DNA of 64,000 nucleotides, from assembly GCA_017744415.1 (NCBI GenBank), contig JAGIBJ010000117.1, forward strand, positions 33,056 through 97,055, written 5' to 3'. The stretch is from Solirubrobacteraceae bacterium. GTDB lineage: Bacteria > Actinomycetota > Thermoleophilia > Solirubrobacterales > Solirubrobacteraceae. Within the stretch, counting starts at the first letter, position 1. The number at the start of each line of letters is the position of its first letter. Both the position numbers and the translations under genes were made by a program. Of the stretch, positions 41,715 to 50,624 are shown piece by piece. The notes under the pieces were generated by a model, which searched no databases, was not told the origin of the DNA, and saw only the letters and a list, made by a program, of their open reading frames with translations.

Positions 41715-43142
41715 GTGGTGATCACCCTGAAGTCCGCCCTCCGCTCGCTCCTCGCCGCGTTCGCGCTGCTCGTCCTTGGTGGCTCGTCGGCCCATGCCGC
41801 GACCAACCAGACGGTGTTCTTCGAGGCGCCACGCGACCTCACCGCAGTCGGCAGCCAACCGTCGACGGATGCCACGCGTGCCGCGGCGTTCGCCGACTTC
41901 GAGCGGCTCGGGGTGAAGGCGCTGCGGGTGAACCTGCGCTGGTACGACGTCGCGCCGGATCGCGATCTCGCGACGAAGCCGAGCGTCGATCTCACCCAGC
42001 CCGGGAGCTACAACTGGTCCCCGTACACGTCGGTGATCGACACCGCCAAGGCCAAGGGCTGGACGCTGCTGATCTCGCTGTCGGCGCCCGTGCCGAAGTG
42101 GGCAACGGCTTCGAAGGCCGACAACTACCTCCGGCCGGTGCCGGCCGAGTTCAAGGCGTTCGCGACGGCGGCTGCCCGCCAGTTCGGCGCGCCGAACGTG
42201 ATCTGGTCGATCTGGAACGAGCCGAACCTCGAGACGTTCCTCAAGCCGCAACTCAGCGGTGGCAAGCCGGTGAGCCCGGCGATCTACCGCGAGCTCTACG
42301 TCGCCGGACGTGATGGCATCAAGGTCGATGCCGGCCTCAGTACCACCAAGGTGCTGTTCGGCGAGACGGCGCCGGTCGGTGGCGCAGGCCTGCGCGATCG
42401 GATCTACCCGCTGCAGTTCCTGCGCGAGGCGCTCTGCCTGACGACCAAGTACAAGCTCGACAGCAAGTGCGGCGGCAAGCTCGAGATCGACGGCCTTGCG
42501 CACCACCCGTACCAGTTCTCGAACGGCAAGCTGAACGCCCAGGATGCGACGTATCGCTCGATGAGCCGGCTCGTCTCGTTCCTCGATAAGGCCGCCAAGG
42601 ACAGGGCCATCGCTGCAGGCGTACCGATCTACCTCACCGAGTTCGGCATCCAGAGCAAGCCCGATCTGCTGTGGGGCTTCAACTACGTCGCTCAGTACGA
42701 GGTGCGCGCCCGCGCCGAGCGGGCCGCCTTCTACAACAAGCGGGTGAAGGGCTTCTCCCAGTACCTGCTCACCGACGACGTCGACACCGGGGGCTTCCAG
42801 ACGGGTCTTCGCCTCGCCACGGGCAAAGCCAAGCCTGCGTACAACGCGTTCCGCCTGACGCTCGATGCGAAGCCGGCGGGCGGCGGCAAGAAGCCGAACA
42901 CGTCGCTGTGGGGCCTCGTGCGCACCGCGACGGCCGCGACCACCGTCACCGTGCAGGTGTCGACCGGCGGCGCCTTCAAGAAGCTGAAGGCCGTGAAGAC
43001 GAACCGGATCGGGGCGTTCACGCTCACTGACAAATACCGTAAGGGTGCGCGTTACCGCTACCAGGTGGCGACCACCGAGGGCACGCTCACGAGCCCGTAC
43101 GTGGTGCCGTTCAGCGGCTGGCTGCCGCCGAACCCGAAGTAG
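41715..43142 (+). CDS. Secreted (beta/alpha)8 glycoside hydrolase, GH5/GH39-like, paralogue 1
   Basis: A 475-residue protein with a signal peptide (SLLAAFALLVLGGSSAHA, cleavage near residue 28). The TIM-barrel shows VKALRVNLRWYD, an acid/base Glu169 in SIWNEPN and a nucleophile Glu309 in YLTEFG, the clan GH-A pattern. The last 85 residues are a beta-sandwich (TTVTVQVSTGGAFKKLK). It probably trims or remodels a surface glycan outside the membrane. GTG 41715 and GTG 41718 are both possible starts; GACCCT lies 6 nt before 41718. It is followed by a close paralogue in the same direction. Confidence 0.8.
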   Translation: MVITLKSALRSLLAAFALLVLGGSSAHAATNQTVFFEAPRDLTAVGSQPSTDATRAAAFADFERLGVKALRVNLRWYDVAPDRDLATKPSVDLTQPGSYNWSPYTSVIDTAKAKGWTLLISLSAPVPKWATASKADNYLRPVPAEFKAFATAAARQFGAPNVIWSIWNEPNLETFLKPQLSGGKPVSPAIYRELYVAGRDGIKVDAGLSTTKVLFGETAPVGGAGLRDRIYPLQFLREALCLTTKYKLDSKCGGKLEIDGLAHHPYQFSNGKLNAQDATYRSMSRLVSFLDKAAKDRAIAAGVPIYLTEFGIQSKPDLLWGFNYVAQYEVRARAERAAFYNKRVKGFSQYLLTDDVDTGGFQTGLRLATGKAKPAYNAFRLTLDAKPAGGGKKPNTSLWGLVRTATAATTVTVQVSTGGAFKKLKAVKTNRIGAFTLTDKYRKGARYRYQVATTEGTLTSPYVVPFSGWLPPNPK

Positions 43143-43256
43143 CGAAGCGGCGCGTGCGGCGCCTGCGCTGCACGCCACGTTGCGGCTGCGGGCGCGTCCG
43201 CGCCTGACCGCCACCTCGGCCGCATCCATCGCGGCGCGGCCGTGTTCATTCAGGGC

Positions 43257-44657
43257 GTGACCCATCGCAAGACGACAACGTTCGTGATGGCCGCCTTCGC
43301 CCTCTTGCTCGGCATCCTCGCCGGCGCAAGCACGGCTGCGGCCAGCACCAAGCAGACCATGTTCTTCGAGGCGCCCCGCGACCTCACCGCGCGCACCTCC
43401 ACCGATGCGACGAGGGCCACAGCCTTCGCGGCGATGGAGAAGGCCGGCGTGAAGGCCCTCCGCGTGAACGTGCAGTGGTACGACGTCGCCCCCAACCCGG
43501 ACGACGCCGCCACCCCCGCCTTCGATCCCACCGATCCGAATGGCTACTACTGGGGCAACTACGCCGCCGCGATCGACGCCGCCAAGGCCAAGGGCTGGAC
43601 GGTGCTGATCTCGCTCGCCGCGCCCGTCCCGAAGTGGGCGACTGCCGACAAGAGCGACAACGTCAAGCGCCCGATCCCGGCGGAGTACGCGAAGTTCGCC
43701 ACCGCCGCCGCCAAGCGCTTCGGTGCGAGCAACGTGCTCTGGTCGATCTGGAACGAGCCGAACCTCCCGCGCTACCTCTCGCCGCAGATCAGCGGCGGCA
43801 AGTACGTCGGCGCGCAGCTCTACCGCGAGCTGTTCGAGGCCGGCCGCCAAGGCATCCGAGCCGGCGGGCAGACGACCGCGAAGGTGCTGTTCGGCGAGCT
43901 TGCGCCCGTCGGCGGCAGCAACGACGGCCGGGTGTACCCGCTCACCTTCCTCCGCGCGGCGTTCTGCCTGAGTAGCAGGGACAAGTACGACAAGAAGTGC
44001 GGGGCCAAGCTCCAGCTCGACGGCGTCGCCCACCACCCGTACCAGTTCACCAACGGCAAGCTGAACAAGAACGACGTCACCTACCGCAACCTCAGCAGCC
44101 TCACGAAGTTCCTCGACAAGGCCGGCAAGGCGAAGGCGATCAGCACGAAGGTGCCGGTGTACTTCACCGAGTTCGGGATCCAGAGCTACCCCGACAAGAC
44201 CTTCGGCGTCTCGCCGCAGCGCCAGTACGAGATCCGGGCCCGCGTCGAGCGCGACGCGTATTACAACTCGCGGGTCGCGGGCTTCTCGCAGTACCTGTTC
44301 ACGGACGACACCGACAACGGCGGCTTCCAGACCGGCCTCTACTACGCGAACGGCAAGGCCAAGCCGTCGTACGCCGCGTTCATCTCGACCCTCGACGCCA
44401 AGCCCGTGAAGGTGGGCAAGCGCTACAAGAAGGTGTCGCTGTGGGGCATCGCCCGCTCGGCGACCAAGGCGACCACGGTCGTCGTCGAGAAGAAGCGCGG
44501 CAAGTCGTTCAAGACCTGGAAGAAGGTCAAGACGAAGTCGAACGGCGCGTTCACCGTAACCGACTCGACCTACAAGTCGAGCGCGCAGTACCGCTTCCGC
44601 TGGACCTCGCCGAGCGGCAAGGTGACGAGCCCGGCCGTGCGGGTGTACAAGGGCTGA
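43257..44657 (+). CDS. Secreted (beta/alpha)8 glycoside hydrolase, GH5/GH39-like, paralogue 2
   Basis: A 466-residue paralogue of the preceding gene, sharing FFEAPRDLTA near the mature N terminus, VPKWATA, SIWNEPNL (acid/base Glu167), HHPYQFTNGKLN and YFTEFGIQS (nucleophile Glu305). The signal peptide is AAFALLLGILAGASTAAA. The C-terminal sandwich is Lys-rich, unlike paralogue 1, which suggests a different charged ligand. GTG 43257 or GTG 43242 could be the start. The 114-bp gap between the paralogues shows no obvious -10 element, so they may be co-transcribed. Confidence 0.8.
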   Translation: MTHRKTTTFVMAAFALLLGILAGASTAAASTKQTMFFEAPRDLTARTSTDATRATAFAAMEKAGVKALRVNVQWYDVAPNPDDAATPAFDPTDPNGYYWGNYAAAIDAAKAKGWTVLISLAAPVPKWATADKSDNVKRPIPAEYAKFATAAAKRFGASNVLWSIWNEPNLPRYLSPQISGGKYVGAQLYRELFEAGRQGIRAGGQTTAKVLFGELAPVGGSNDGRVYPLTFLRAAFCLSSRDKYDKKCGAKLQLDGVAHHPYQFTNGKLNKNDVTYRNLSSLTKFLDKAGKAKAISTKVPVYFTEFGIQSYPDKTFGVSPQRQYEIRARVERDAYYNSRVAGFSQYLFTDDTDNGGFQTGLYYANGKAKPSYAAFISTLDAKPVKVGKRYKKVSLWGIARSATKATTVVVEKKRGKSFKTWKKVKTKSNGAFTVTDSTYKSSAQYRFRWTSPSGKVTSPAVRVYKG

Positions 44658-44755
44658 TCTCGCGCCGGTTGGGGCCGAGGACTCGGGCGGCGCGAGCGGC
44701 TACGCGCCCCGTGCCGCCCGGCGTTTCACGGCCATGATCTGAGAGGTTAGGAGGC

Positions 44756-45259
44756 GTGTCCCACGCTGCTGACCCTCTCGATCATGCGCCGTCGGCGCCA
44801 CCGGGCCCGGTGCTGTGGCTGCTGCGTCATGGTCAGGCAGACCATCCCCCCGGCCTCGACGATGCAGCCCGCCCGCTCACGAAGAAGGGCGAGCAGCAGG
44901 CGCGCGCCGCAGGAGCCGCGCTCCGCGCGCACGCCCCGGCGCCGGCCGTGGTGATCGCGAGCCCGCGCGTGCGGGCCCGGCGCACCGCCGAGCTCGCGGT
45001 TGCCGCCCACGGCGCGGCGCCCGAGCCGGTGGTGTTCGACGAGATCGGCGGCGACTACTCGCTCCCCGAGCTCCTCGCGCTGCTCTCCCCGTGGACCGAG
45101 GGTGATGCGCGCGTCGACGTCGTGGTCGTCGGCCACAACCCGACGCTCGCCTGGCTCGTCCACCAGCTCACCCGCGACGACCGCGGCCTCTCCACCGGCA
45201 CGCTCGTCGGCATCGACCTCGTCGGCCGGCGCCTGCTGCACCACCTCCGCCCGGCCTAG
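44756..45259 (+). CDS. Histidine phosphatase, SixA-like
   Basis: A 167-residue histidine phosphatase: LLRHGQAD with the phosphate-accepting His25, SPRVRARRTAE and VVVGHNPTLAWL with the second His. The order and short length match SixA, a phosphohistidine phosphatase, but other small-molecule substrates are possible. AGGAGG lies only one base before GTG 44756, too close to act as a normal Shine-Dalgarno sequence; GAGGTT at -10 spacing (7 nt) instead favours a leaderless start. GTG 44810 is an alternative. Its TAG stop overlaps the convergent gene's stop as CTAG. Confidence 0.8.
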   Translation: MSHAADPLDHAPSAPPGPVLWLLRHGQADHPPGLDDAARPLTKKGEQQARAAGAALRAHAPAPAVVIASPRVRARRTAELAVAAHGAAPEPVVFDEIGGDYSLPELLALLSPWTEGDARVDVVVVGHNPTLAWLVHQLTRDDRGLSTGTLVGIDLVGRRLLHHLRPA

Positions 45260-47520
45260 GGCGCGCGGTAGAACTGCGCCACCCGGCCGAGCGGCCTCGT
45301 GCCGTCGGAGCCGTAGAGCGTCGCGTTGACGATGGCGCCCGAGCGGCGCAGCCGCTGCCAGTTGGTAACGCCGAAGCGGAGCGTGAGCTTCGCGCTGCGG
45401 CCGTCGAACGCGACCTTCTTCGCGGCGATCCGACGCCCGAGGCCCCGCCGACCGAGTCGCACCTCGACGCGGCAGAAACCGGCGGGGGTGGCGTTCGAGC
45501 GGCGGCACGAGAGCCGGATGCTGCGGGTGCCGCCGCGGCGGGGCGAGGTGCCGAAGACGATCGCGTCGGCCGCGGGCGCGGGAGTAGCCGTGGACGCGGC
45601 CGGTGTCGTCGCGGTGGCGGTCGGGGTCGTCGCGGCCGATGGCGTGGGCGTCGGTGCCGCGGTCGGTGTCGGCGTTGCGGTCGGGGTCGGCGTCGCGGTC
45701 GGGGTCGGCGTCGCGTCGTCGCACGCGGCGGGCAGGTACGTGCCGCCGGCATCGGTGGGACGCAGCACGTAGATCCGGGCGTTCTGCGGCGCGGTCTGCG
45801 GCAGATCGGTCACGTAGAGGTTGCCGGTGTCCGGATCCTGGGAGATGTCGAGCGGGTTCGCGAAGCCGTCGAGCCCCGGGAGGTAGCGGTAGTCGTGGGT
45901 GACGCTGCCGTCGCTGCCGAAGGTGAGGGCGATGATGTCCTTCCCGGCGCTGTAGCGCGTGATCATCAGCGCGCCGTTCAGCGCGCCGCCCCACTGCGGG
46001 CCGCAGTAGTCGAGCGCGCCGTCGGCCGAAGCGTGCAGCCCGAGGTCGTACAGCGCCGGCTCGTAGTTGCGGTCGGCCGGGGTGTTCGCCGGGTAGAGCG
46101 CGTTCGAGGCCGAGCCGCCGAAGAACGTGAACTCGCAGCGGGACGGGTTGGGGTGGCCGTAGTAGGAGCCGGCGTGCACGTCGAAGAGCCAGTCGGTCTG
46201 CGCCGTCACGCCGCTCGTCGCGGGGACGGCGGGGCCCGTCCAGTCGCCGGAGGCTGGCGCGTCGATCCGGTGTTCGCAGGCGCTCGGCAGGCTCCCGGGC
46301 GTCGCGGGCGTGTTGCCTCCGGCAGCCGAGCCGTTCGTGGGCGCGTAGAGGTGGCCGTTGCGGTGCCACACGAGGTCGTAGGCGTTGCGCAGACCGGAGG
46401 CGTACACCGTCACGGGCCGGTCGGCCGACGTGAACGGGTCGTAGGTGCCGCCGTCAGCGGTCTTCACGTCGGCTGGGAGCGCGCCGTCGTTCGGCGCGCG
46501 CCCCGTGAGCGTGGGATCGATGCGGAGCACGGCGCTCGAGAGTGCGTGCTCGGGGCGGTTGCCCCAGGCCTGGTCGGGCGCGCCCATCGCCGTCATCGAG
46601 CCGACGGTCACGAACATCGTCCCCTGCGCGTCGAACGCGATCGAGTTCGTGAGGTGGTCCTTGTTGGAACGCGGGAGGCCGGTGACGTAGTCCTGGCTGC
46701 TGCCATCCGCCGCGACGCGGGTGATGGTGCCCGTCCAGTCGTCACCGAAGCCGCCCTGGCCGTCGTAGCCGCCCTGGCTGCGGGTGATCCAGAACACCGG
46801 GTCGGCGGCGGTAGCGGCGGGATCGAAGGCGAGGCCGATGACGTTGTCGGGCACGCCGCTCCGGGTGAACGGCCCGGCCTCGGTGCGCTGGTCGGAGAGG
46901 TCGCCCGCGCTCGTGCCGGTGCCACCCGTGATCGCCCAGCTCAGCACGCTGCCGGTCATCGTGGCGGCGTAGAGGCGCCGGTCCGGGCCGACCGCTACCG
47001 ACGTGGTGAAGTCACCGTTCGCGGCGGTCGCGAGGCGACGCTCGAAGCGCGCGGCGATCGGCGGGAGCGCGGGCAGGGTGCCCGTGGTGAACTTCACCGA
47101 TTTCGCGGCGAACGCGTTGCCGCCCTCGTCGGTGAGGCCGCCGGTCACGGCGAACTCGTAGCGGGTGTTCTCCTGGAGCGGATCGTCGGGCTGCAGGACG
47201 ACGACGTCGGTGCCGCCGCTGGTGTTGCGGTGCGCGGCGACCTCGGGGAGCACGCGAGCGTCGCCCGTCGTGAGCCGGTAGAGGTGCAGGCCGGCATCGA
47301 GCGTGCTGGTCTGCACGCCTCCGCCACCGGCTACGAGGTTCACCTCGCCCGTGATGGCGTTGCGCGGGTTCACGCCCGTCGCGCCGGCTACCGGTGAGGT
47401 CACCCCGACCGACGGGCCGGGCGCGGCCAGCGCCGACGCGGCCGAGGTGAGGGCGAACGCTGCGGCGACCACGCCGGTACGCAGCAGCCGGCGGGCGGCG
47501 GAGAACTGAACCTGGTGCAT
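45256..47520 (-). CDS. Secreted beta-propeller protein, PQQ sugar dehydrogenase-like, with Ig-like domain
   Basis: A 754-residue protein. A signal peptide (LLRTGVVAAAFALTSAASALAA) is followed by an Ig-like domain (about residues 35-130, GATGVNPRNAITGEV, YEFAVTGGLTDEGGNAF), a six-bladed propeller resembling soluble glucose/sorbosone dehydrogenases (about 135-600), a Thr-Pro linker coded by 18-bp repeats, and a C-terminal beta domain. No PQQ-binding residues were checked, so enzymatic activity is uncertain. ATG 47520 is used; ATG 47532 and 47541 are alternatives. It is probably surface-located and may act on or bind carbohydrate. Confidence 0.7.
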   Translation of the reverse strand: MHQVQFSAARRLLRTGVVAAAFALTSAASALAAPGPSVGVTSPVAGATGVNPRNAITGEVNLVAGGGGVQTSTLDAGLHLYRLTTGDARVLPEVAAHRNTSGGTDVVVLQPDDPLQENTRYEFAVTGGLTDEGGNAFAAKSVKFTTGTLPALPPIAARFERRLATAANGDFTTSVAVGPDRRLYAATMTGSVLSWAITGGTGTSAGDLSDQRTEAGPFTRSGVPDNVIGLAFDPAATAADPVFWITRSQGGYDGQGGFGDDWTGTITRVAADGSSQDYVTGLPRSNKDHLTNSIAFDAQGTMFVTVGSMTAMGAPDQAWGNRPEHALSSAVLRIDPTLTGRAPNDGALPADVKTADGGTYDPFTSADRPVTVYASGLRNAYDLVWHRNGHLYAPTNGSAAGGNTPATPGSLPSACEHRIDAPASGDWTGPAVPATSGVTAQTDWLFDVHAGSYYGHPNPSRCEFTFFGGSASNALYPANTPADRNYEPALYDLGLHASADGALDYCGPQWGGALNGALMITRYSAGKDIIALTFGSDGSVTHDYRYLPGLDGFANPLDISQDPDTGNLYVTDLPQTAPQNARIYVLRPTDAGGTYLPAACDDATPTPTATPTPTATPTPTAAPTPTPSAATTPTATATTPAASTATPAPAADAIVFGTSPRRGGTRSIRLSCRRSNATPAGFCRVEVRLGRRGLGRRIAAKKVAFDGRSAKLTLRFGVTNWQRLRRSGAIVNATLYGSDGTRPLGRVAQFYRAP
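45659..45712 (-). repeat. Three 18-bp tandem repeats coding a Thr-Pro linker
   Basis: Units at 45659-45676, 45677-45694 and 45695-45712 are nearly identical on the plus strand (GCGGTCGGGGTCGGCGTC). They encode TPTPTA repeats between the propeller and the C-terminal domain. They may vary in number between strains. Confidence 0.8.
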
Positions 47521-47699
47521 GGGAGGCCGCATTCTCGGCATCCCCTCGCCACCCGTCGACCAACTTTGTGGGGTTTCGCCGCGGGCGTGCGGCGTTCCCG
47601 ACGCCGCGCCGTGGCGGCCCACGGGCGAGGTCCGTAGTGGCCCCGCTCCCCGGCGGTCCTGGCCGCCGCGCGCGACGCTTCGCGCGCGCCCGGAGCCGG

Positions 47700-48899
47700 C
47701 TACCCCAGCAGGTCGCGGTAGACCGCGAGCACGGCCGCGGCGTGGTGCGCGGGGTCGTAGTCGCGGGCGGCATCTCGGGCCGCGGCGCCGATGCGGTCGC
47801 GCCGGTCGGGATCTCTGAGGAGCACGCCGAGCAGCGAGCCCCATTGGTCGGGCTCGCGGGGCGGGAGGAGGAAACCGGTGCGGTTGTCGCCGATGATCTC
47901 GGGCGGGCCGCCGTTGCTCGTGGCGATCACGGGCAGGCCCATCGCCATGCCCTCCACCACGACGCGCCCGAACGCCTCCTCCCACGAGGGGACAAGCAGC
48001 ACGTCGAGGGCGGCCAGCAGCTGCGGCACGTCGTCGATTTCGCCGGTGAAGTGCACGCGATCGGCGACGCCCAGCTCGGTGGCGAGCGCGGGGAGTCCCT
48101 CGGCGAACGCCTGATTGTCGAAGCGGGCCGCGGGGCCGGCGAACTTCGCGGAGCCGGCGACGACGAGGTGCGCCTCGTCGATGCCGCTCGCCGCGAGGGC
48201 GCGGATCGCGTCGTCCTGGCCCTTCCACGGCGTGAGCTGCCCGACGACGCCGACGAGCGGCGCGTCGAGCGGGAGGCCGAGCGCCGCGCGAGCGGCGTGG
48301 CGGTCGTGACGCGCGGGGTCGAAGCGGGCGAGATCGATCGGGTTGTGGATCACTCGCGGCGCGCGGCGGCCGCGCGGCGGATCGGCGAGGCGGCCGAACT
48401 GCTCGGCGACGTGCCGCGAGTTCGCGACGATCACGCCGGCCCGCCGGGCGACGACGCCGAGCACCGCATCGGCGGCGCGGCCGGGCGGCGCCCAGTCGCG
48501 GACGTGGACGAGCGGGGCGGGCGCGCCGAACCGCCGCGCGCCGATCGCAATCAGCCCGGCGCGGGTGGTGTTCGCGTGGATCACGTCGGCGCCCGTCGCT
48601 TTCGCGGCCCGCGCCACCTGCCACGAAGAGCGGGCGAGGGCGAGGAGCTCGGGCGGGGTGGTGCGCGGGCTCAGCCGGAAGCTCGCATCGGTGCCGCGGA
48701 TCGCGATGTGCTCGAGGCCGAGCTCGCTCACGCGGTCCGCAAGCTGACCCTCCGGTGAGGCCACGGTCACCGTTGCATCCTCCGGCTTGATCGCGGCAAG
48801 CAGGGTGAGCAGCGAGAGCTCAGCGCCGCTCGTCGACGCGGTCTGGTTGACCACGAGCACCCGCAGCGGGTCGCGGCCGAGCGGGCGCCGGGGGGACAC
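47700..48899 (-). CDS. Glycosyltransferase family 4
   Basis: A 399-residue GT-B enzyme. VLVVNQTASTSGAELSLLTLL is the N-terminal acceptor-side motif, VIHNPIDLARF and GVVGQLTPWKG mark the start of the donor domain, and SWEEAFGRVVVEGMAMGLPVIAT with GGPPEIIGDNRTGFLLPP is the EX7E donor site. The sugar is not predictable. GTG 48899 is leaderless, with TACCGT 7 nt upstream. It is one of four GT4 genes in the 47.7-56.7 kb block. Confidence 0.88.
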   Translation of the reverse strand: MSPRRPLGRDPLRVLVVNQTASTSGAELSLLTLLAAIKPEDATVTVASPEGQLADRVSELGLEHIAIRGTDASFRLSPRTTPPELLALARSSWQVARAAKATGADVIHANTTRAGLIAIGARRFGAPAPLVHVRDWAPPGRAADAVLGVVARRAGVIVANSRHVAEQFGRLADPPRGRRAPRVIHNPIDLARFDPARHDRHAARAALGLPLDAPLVGVVGQLTPWKGQDDAIRALAASGIDEAHLVVAGSAKFAGPAARFDNQAFAEGLPALATELGVADRVHFTGEIDDVPQLLAALDVLLVPSWEEAFGRVVVEGMAMGLPVIATSNGGPPEIIGDNRTGFLLPPREPDQWGSLLGVLLRDPDRRDRIGAAARDAARDYDPAHHAAAVLAVYRDLLG

Positions 48900-48906
48900 C
48901 TCCGCA

Positions 48907-48912
48907 ACGGTA
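48907..48912 (-). promoter_or_regulatory. -10 element TACCGT, leaderless start of a GT4 gene
   Basis: TACCGT on the minus strand, 7 nt before GTG 48899. Confidence 0.55.
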
Positions 48913-49103
48913 CAGCGGGCAGGGGGCGTGACCGGGCGGCTCGTCCCCCGGTCGCGGAGATCGTAATCGACGACGAGCGCGCGCCCGAACGGTGCGCTCC
49001 GGCGCGGGTTCAGCCTGAGGCGCCGGCGCCGCGACCCCTCGCGGCGTCCAAGCGCCGGATTACGACACCTTCACGCCGCGACCCCTCAACGTCACGACAC
49101 CTC

Positions 49104-49160
49104 GGGCTGACGTGTGGACGGATCCGACGTCCGCTGCGGGATCTGTCCACACGTCAGGCC
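49104..49160. terminator. 22-bp stem hairpin downstream of the GT4 gene at 49322
   Basis: Arms 49104-49125 and 49139-49160 pair over 22 bp with two mismatches (core CTGACGTGTGGAC/GTCCACACGTCAG) around a 13-nt loop. It lies 160 bp downstream of the minus-strand GT4 stop and is probably its terminator, although it is unusually long. Confidence 0.5.
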
Positions 49161-49321
49161 CAGGTGGCCGCTGGCTCGGGCACGCTTCGCCAACCGACTC
49201 GGGCCGGCCTCCGCCCGCGCTGCAGAGCGATCGCTAGCCGAGGCCACTCGTCGGCTGGGGCCGTGGCACTGAAGCGAGACTCCGAGCGGCCAGCCGCCAA
49301 GCGGGCGAGCCGCCGTGGCGC

Positions 49322-50554
49322 CTACGCGGCGACGTCGGCGCCGGGCACGCCGAACGGCACGATGGCCGGGGCGCCGGTGAACGCACCGCCGACGAGCGGC
49401 GCCGGGGTGGCGGCGTCGGGCGCGCGGACGCCCGCGACCTCCTCGACGGCGGCGCGCACGCGGGCGCGGAACGCGCCGACATCCCACTGTTCGGCGTGGA
49501 TGCGGATCTTCGAGTGGTCGAGCACGGCGGGGTCGAACGCGCGGATCGCGCCCTCGATCGCGTCGGACGTCTGCTCGTCGAAGAAGAGGCCGGTGAGGCC
49601 GTCGACGACCGTGTGGGTGGCGCCGCCCCCACGGTAGGCGATGATCGGCGCCCCGCAGGCCATCGCTTCGACGGGCACGAGGCCGAAGTCGTCCTGGCTC
49701 GGGAAGAGCAGCGCGCGGCAGCGCTGCATGAGGTCGACGACCTCCGCATCGCCCTGCTGGCCGAGGAAGGTGACGTTCGGCGGCGCGTTCTTGCGCAGGT
49801 CGTCGAAGGCCGGGCCGTCGCCCGCGACCACGAGCGGGAGGCCGAGGCGGCGGAAGGCTTCGACGGCGATCCCCACGCGCTTGTAGGGCTCGATCAGGCG
49901 ACCGACGATCAGGTAGAAGTCGTCGCGCTCGCCGGTGCCCGGCTTGAAGAGGTTGCAGTCGATGGGCGCGCCGATCACCTCGGGCGTGCGGCCGTAGAAG
50001 CGCTGGATCTGATCGGCCGTGTAGGGCGACTGGGTGAGGTAGCGGTCGACGCGCTGGGCGGCCTTGCGATCGCTGCGGCGCATCGCGGCGGCGAGGGCCC
50101 GGAAGCCGACATCGCCGACCGAGTTCGACGACCAGATCGACTGGTAGGCCTCCGTCATCGACCACGCGAACCGCAGCGGGCTGTGGCAGTAACAGACCTG
50201 CGGCGCATCGTTGTAGGTGCGCAGCTGGTGCGCGAAGGCGTAGCTCGAGCTGAGGATCACGTCGGCCTCGGGCAGGCGACGCGAGCGCATCAGCGCGGGG
50301 TAGAGCGGCGTGAGCGTGCGGTAGCGCTTGAGGAGCGTCGACTGCTCGGGCAGGAGGCTGTTCCAGCGATCGGCCACACCCATGCGCTCGGCGATCGACT
50401 CGCGGCCGAGGATCGTCCACACCGGGGCATCCGGGAACTCCGCGGCCAGCACCTCGGTCACGCGCTCGGCTCCGCCGTAAATCTCGGCGAAGTCATGCGT
50501 GATCACGACGCGGGGCGAGTGCCGCGCCGGCTCGGGGGTGCCGGGGACGTTCAC
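49322..50554 (-). CDS. Glycosyltransferase family 4, mannosyltransferase-like
   Basis: A 410-residue GT-B enzyme: VVITHDFAEIYGGAERVTEVLA, YCHSPLRFAW (typical of WbaZ/mannosyltransferase-like GT4s), YLTQSPYTADQIQRFYG, GRLIEPYKRVGIAVEAF and FPSQDDFGLVPVEAMACGAPIIA with the EX7E site. GTG 50554 is chosen over ATG 50587 because TACCCT lies exactly 7 nt upstream of it; there is no Shine-Dalgarno sequence for 50587. It is divergent from an SDR gene. The C-terminal 25 residues are Ala/Pro-rich. Confidence 0.87.
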   Translation of the reverse strand: MNVPGTPEPARHSPRVVITHDFAEIYGGAERVTEVLAAEFPDAPVWTILGRESIAERMGVADRWNSLLPEQSTLLKRYRTLTPLYPALMRSRRLPEADVILSSSYAFAHQLRTYNDAPQVCYCHSPLRFAWSMTEAYQSIWSSNSVGDVGFRALAAAMRRSDRKAAQRVDRYLTQSPYTADQIQRFYGRTPEVIGAPIDCNLFKPGTGERDDFYLIVGRLIEPYKRVGIAVEAFRRLGLPLVVAGDGPAFDDLRKNAPPNVTFLGQQGDAEVVDLMQRCRALLFPSQDDFGLVPVEAMACGAPIIAYRGGGATHTVVDGLTGLFFDEQTSDAIEGAIRAFDPAVLDHSKIRIHAEQWDVGAFRARVRAAVEEVAGVRAPDAATPAPLVGGAFTGAPAIVPFGVPGADVAA

Positions 50555-50561
50555 CCCACGT

Positions 50562-50567
50562 AGGGTA
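50562..50567 (-). promoter_or_regulatory. -10 element TACCCT, leaderless start of the mannosyltransferase-like gene
   Basis: TACCCT on the minus strand, 7 nt before GTG 50554. It decides the start codon. Confidence 0.6.
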
Positions 50568-50624
50568 GAGGAATCTTGCGCTGCCATGTAGCGCACGTCA
50601 CACAAGGCACCAGAACCTCGACGA

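Larger units (their letters stand above)
48900..49321. other. 422-bp gene-free stretch with promoter, direct repeats and hairpin
   Basis: No convincing gene is seen on either strand. It holds the TACCGT promoter of the GT4 gene (48907-48912), a 13-bp direct repeat GCCGCGACCCCTC (49028-49040 and 49075-49087), a second short direct repeat ACGACACCT (49062-49070 and 49094-49102), and a long hairpin at 49104-49160. Confidence 0.6.

Noticed and set aside
41662..41721. Possible 19-codon upstream frame (GTG 41662) ending in GTGA before the first hydrolase
   Set aside because: There is no TAnnnT at leaderless spacing and no Shine-Dalgarno sequence, so it cannot be told apart from a chance frame.
45659..45712. 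Tandem 18-bp repeats considered as a CRISPR or VNTR locus
   Set aside because: They are in frame and encode a Thr-Pro linker, and there are no spacers.
45895..47397. 500-codon plus-strand frame opposite the secreted propeller gene
   Set aside because: It is a shadow frame; the minus strand has a signal peptide, domains and a linker that explain the sequence.
50561..50578. TAGGGT on the plus strand with a TTG 9 nt downstream, as a leaderless start for the SDR gene
   Set aside because: The TTG opens a frame different from the SDR and reads into a shadow frame; the opposite-strand TACCCT/GTG 50554 arrangement explains the site better.
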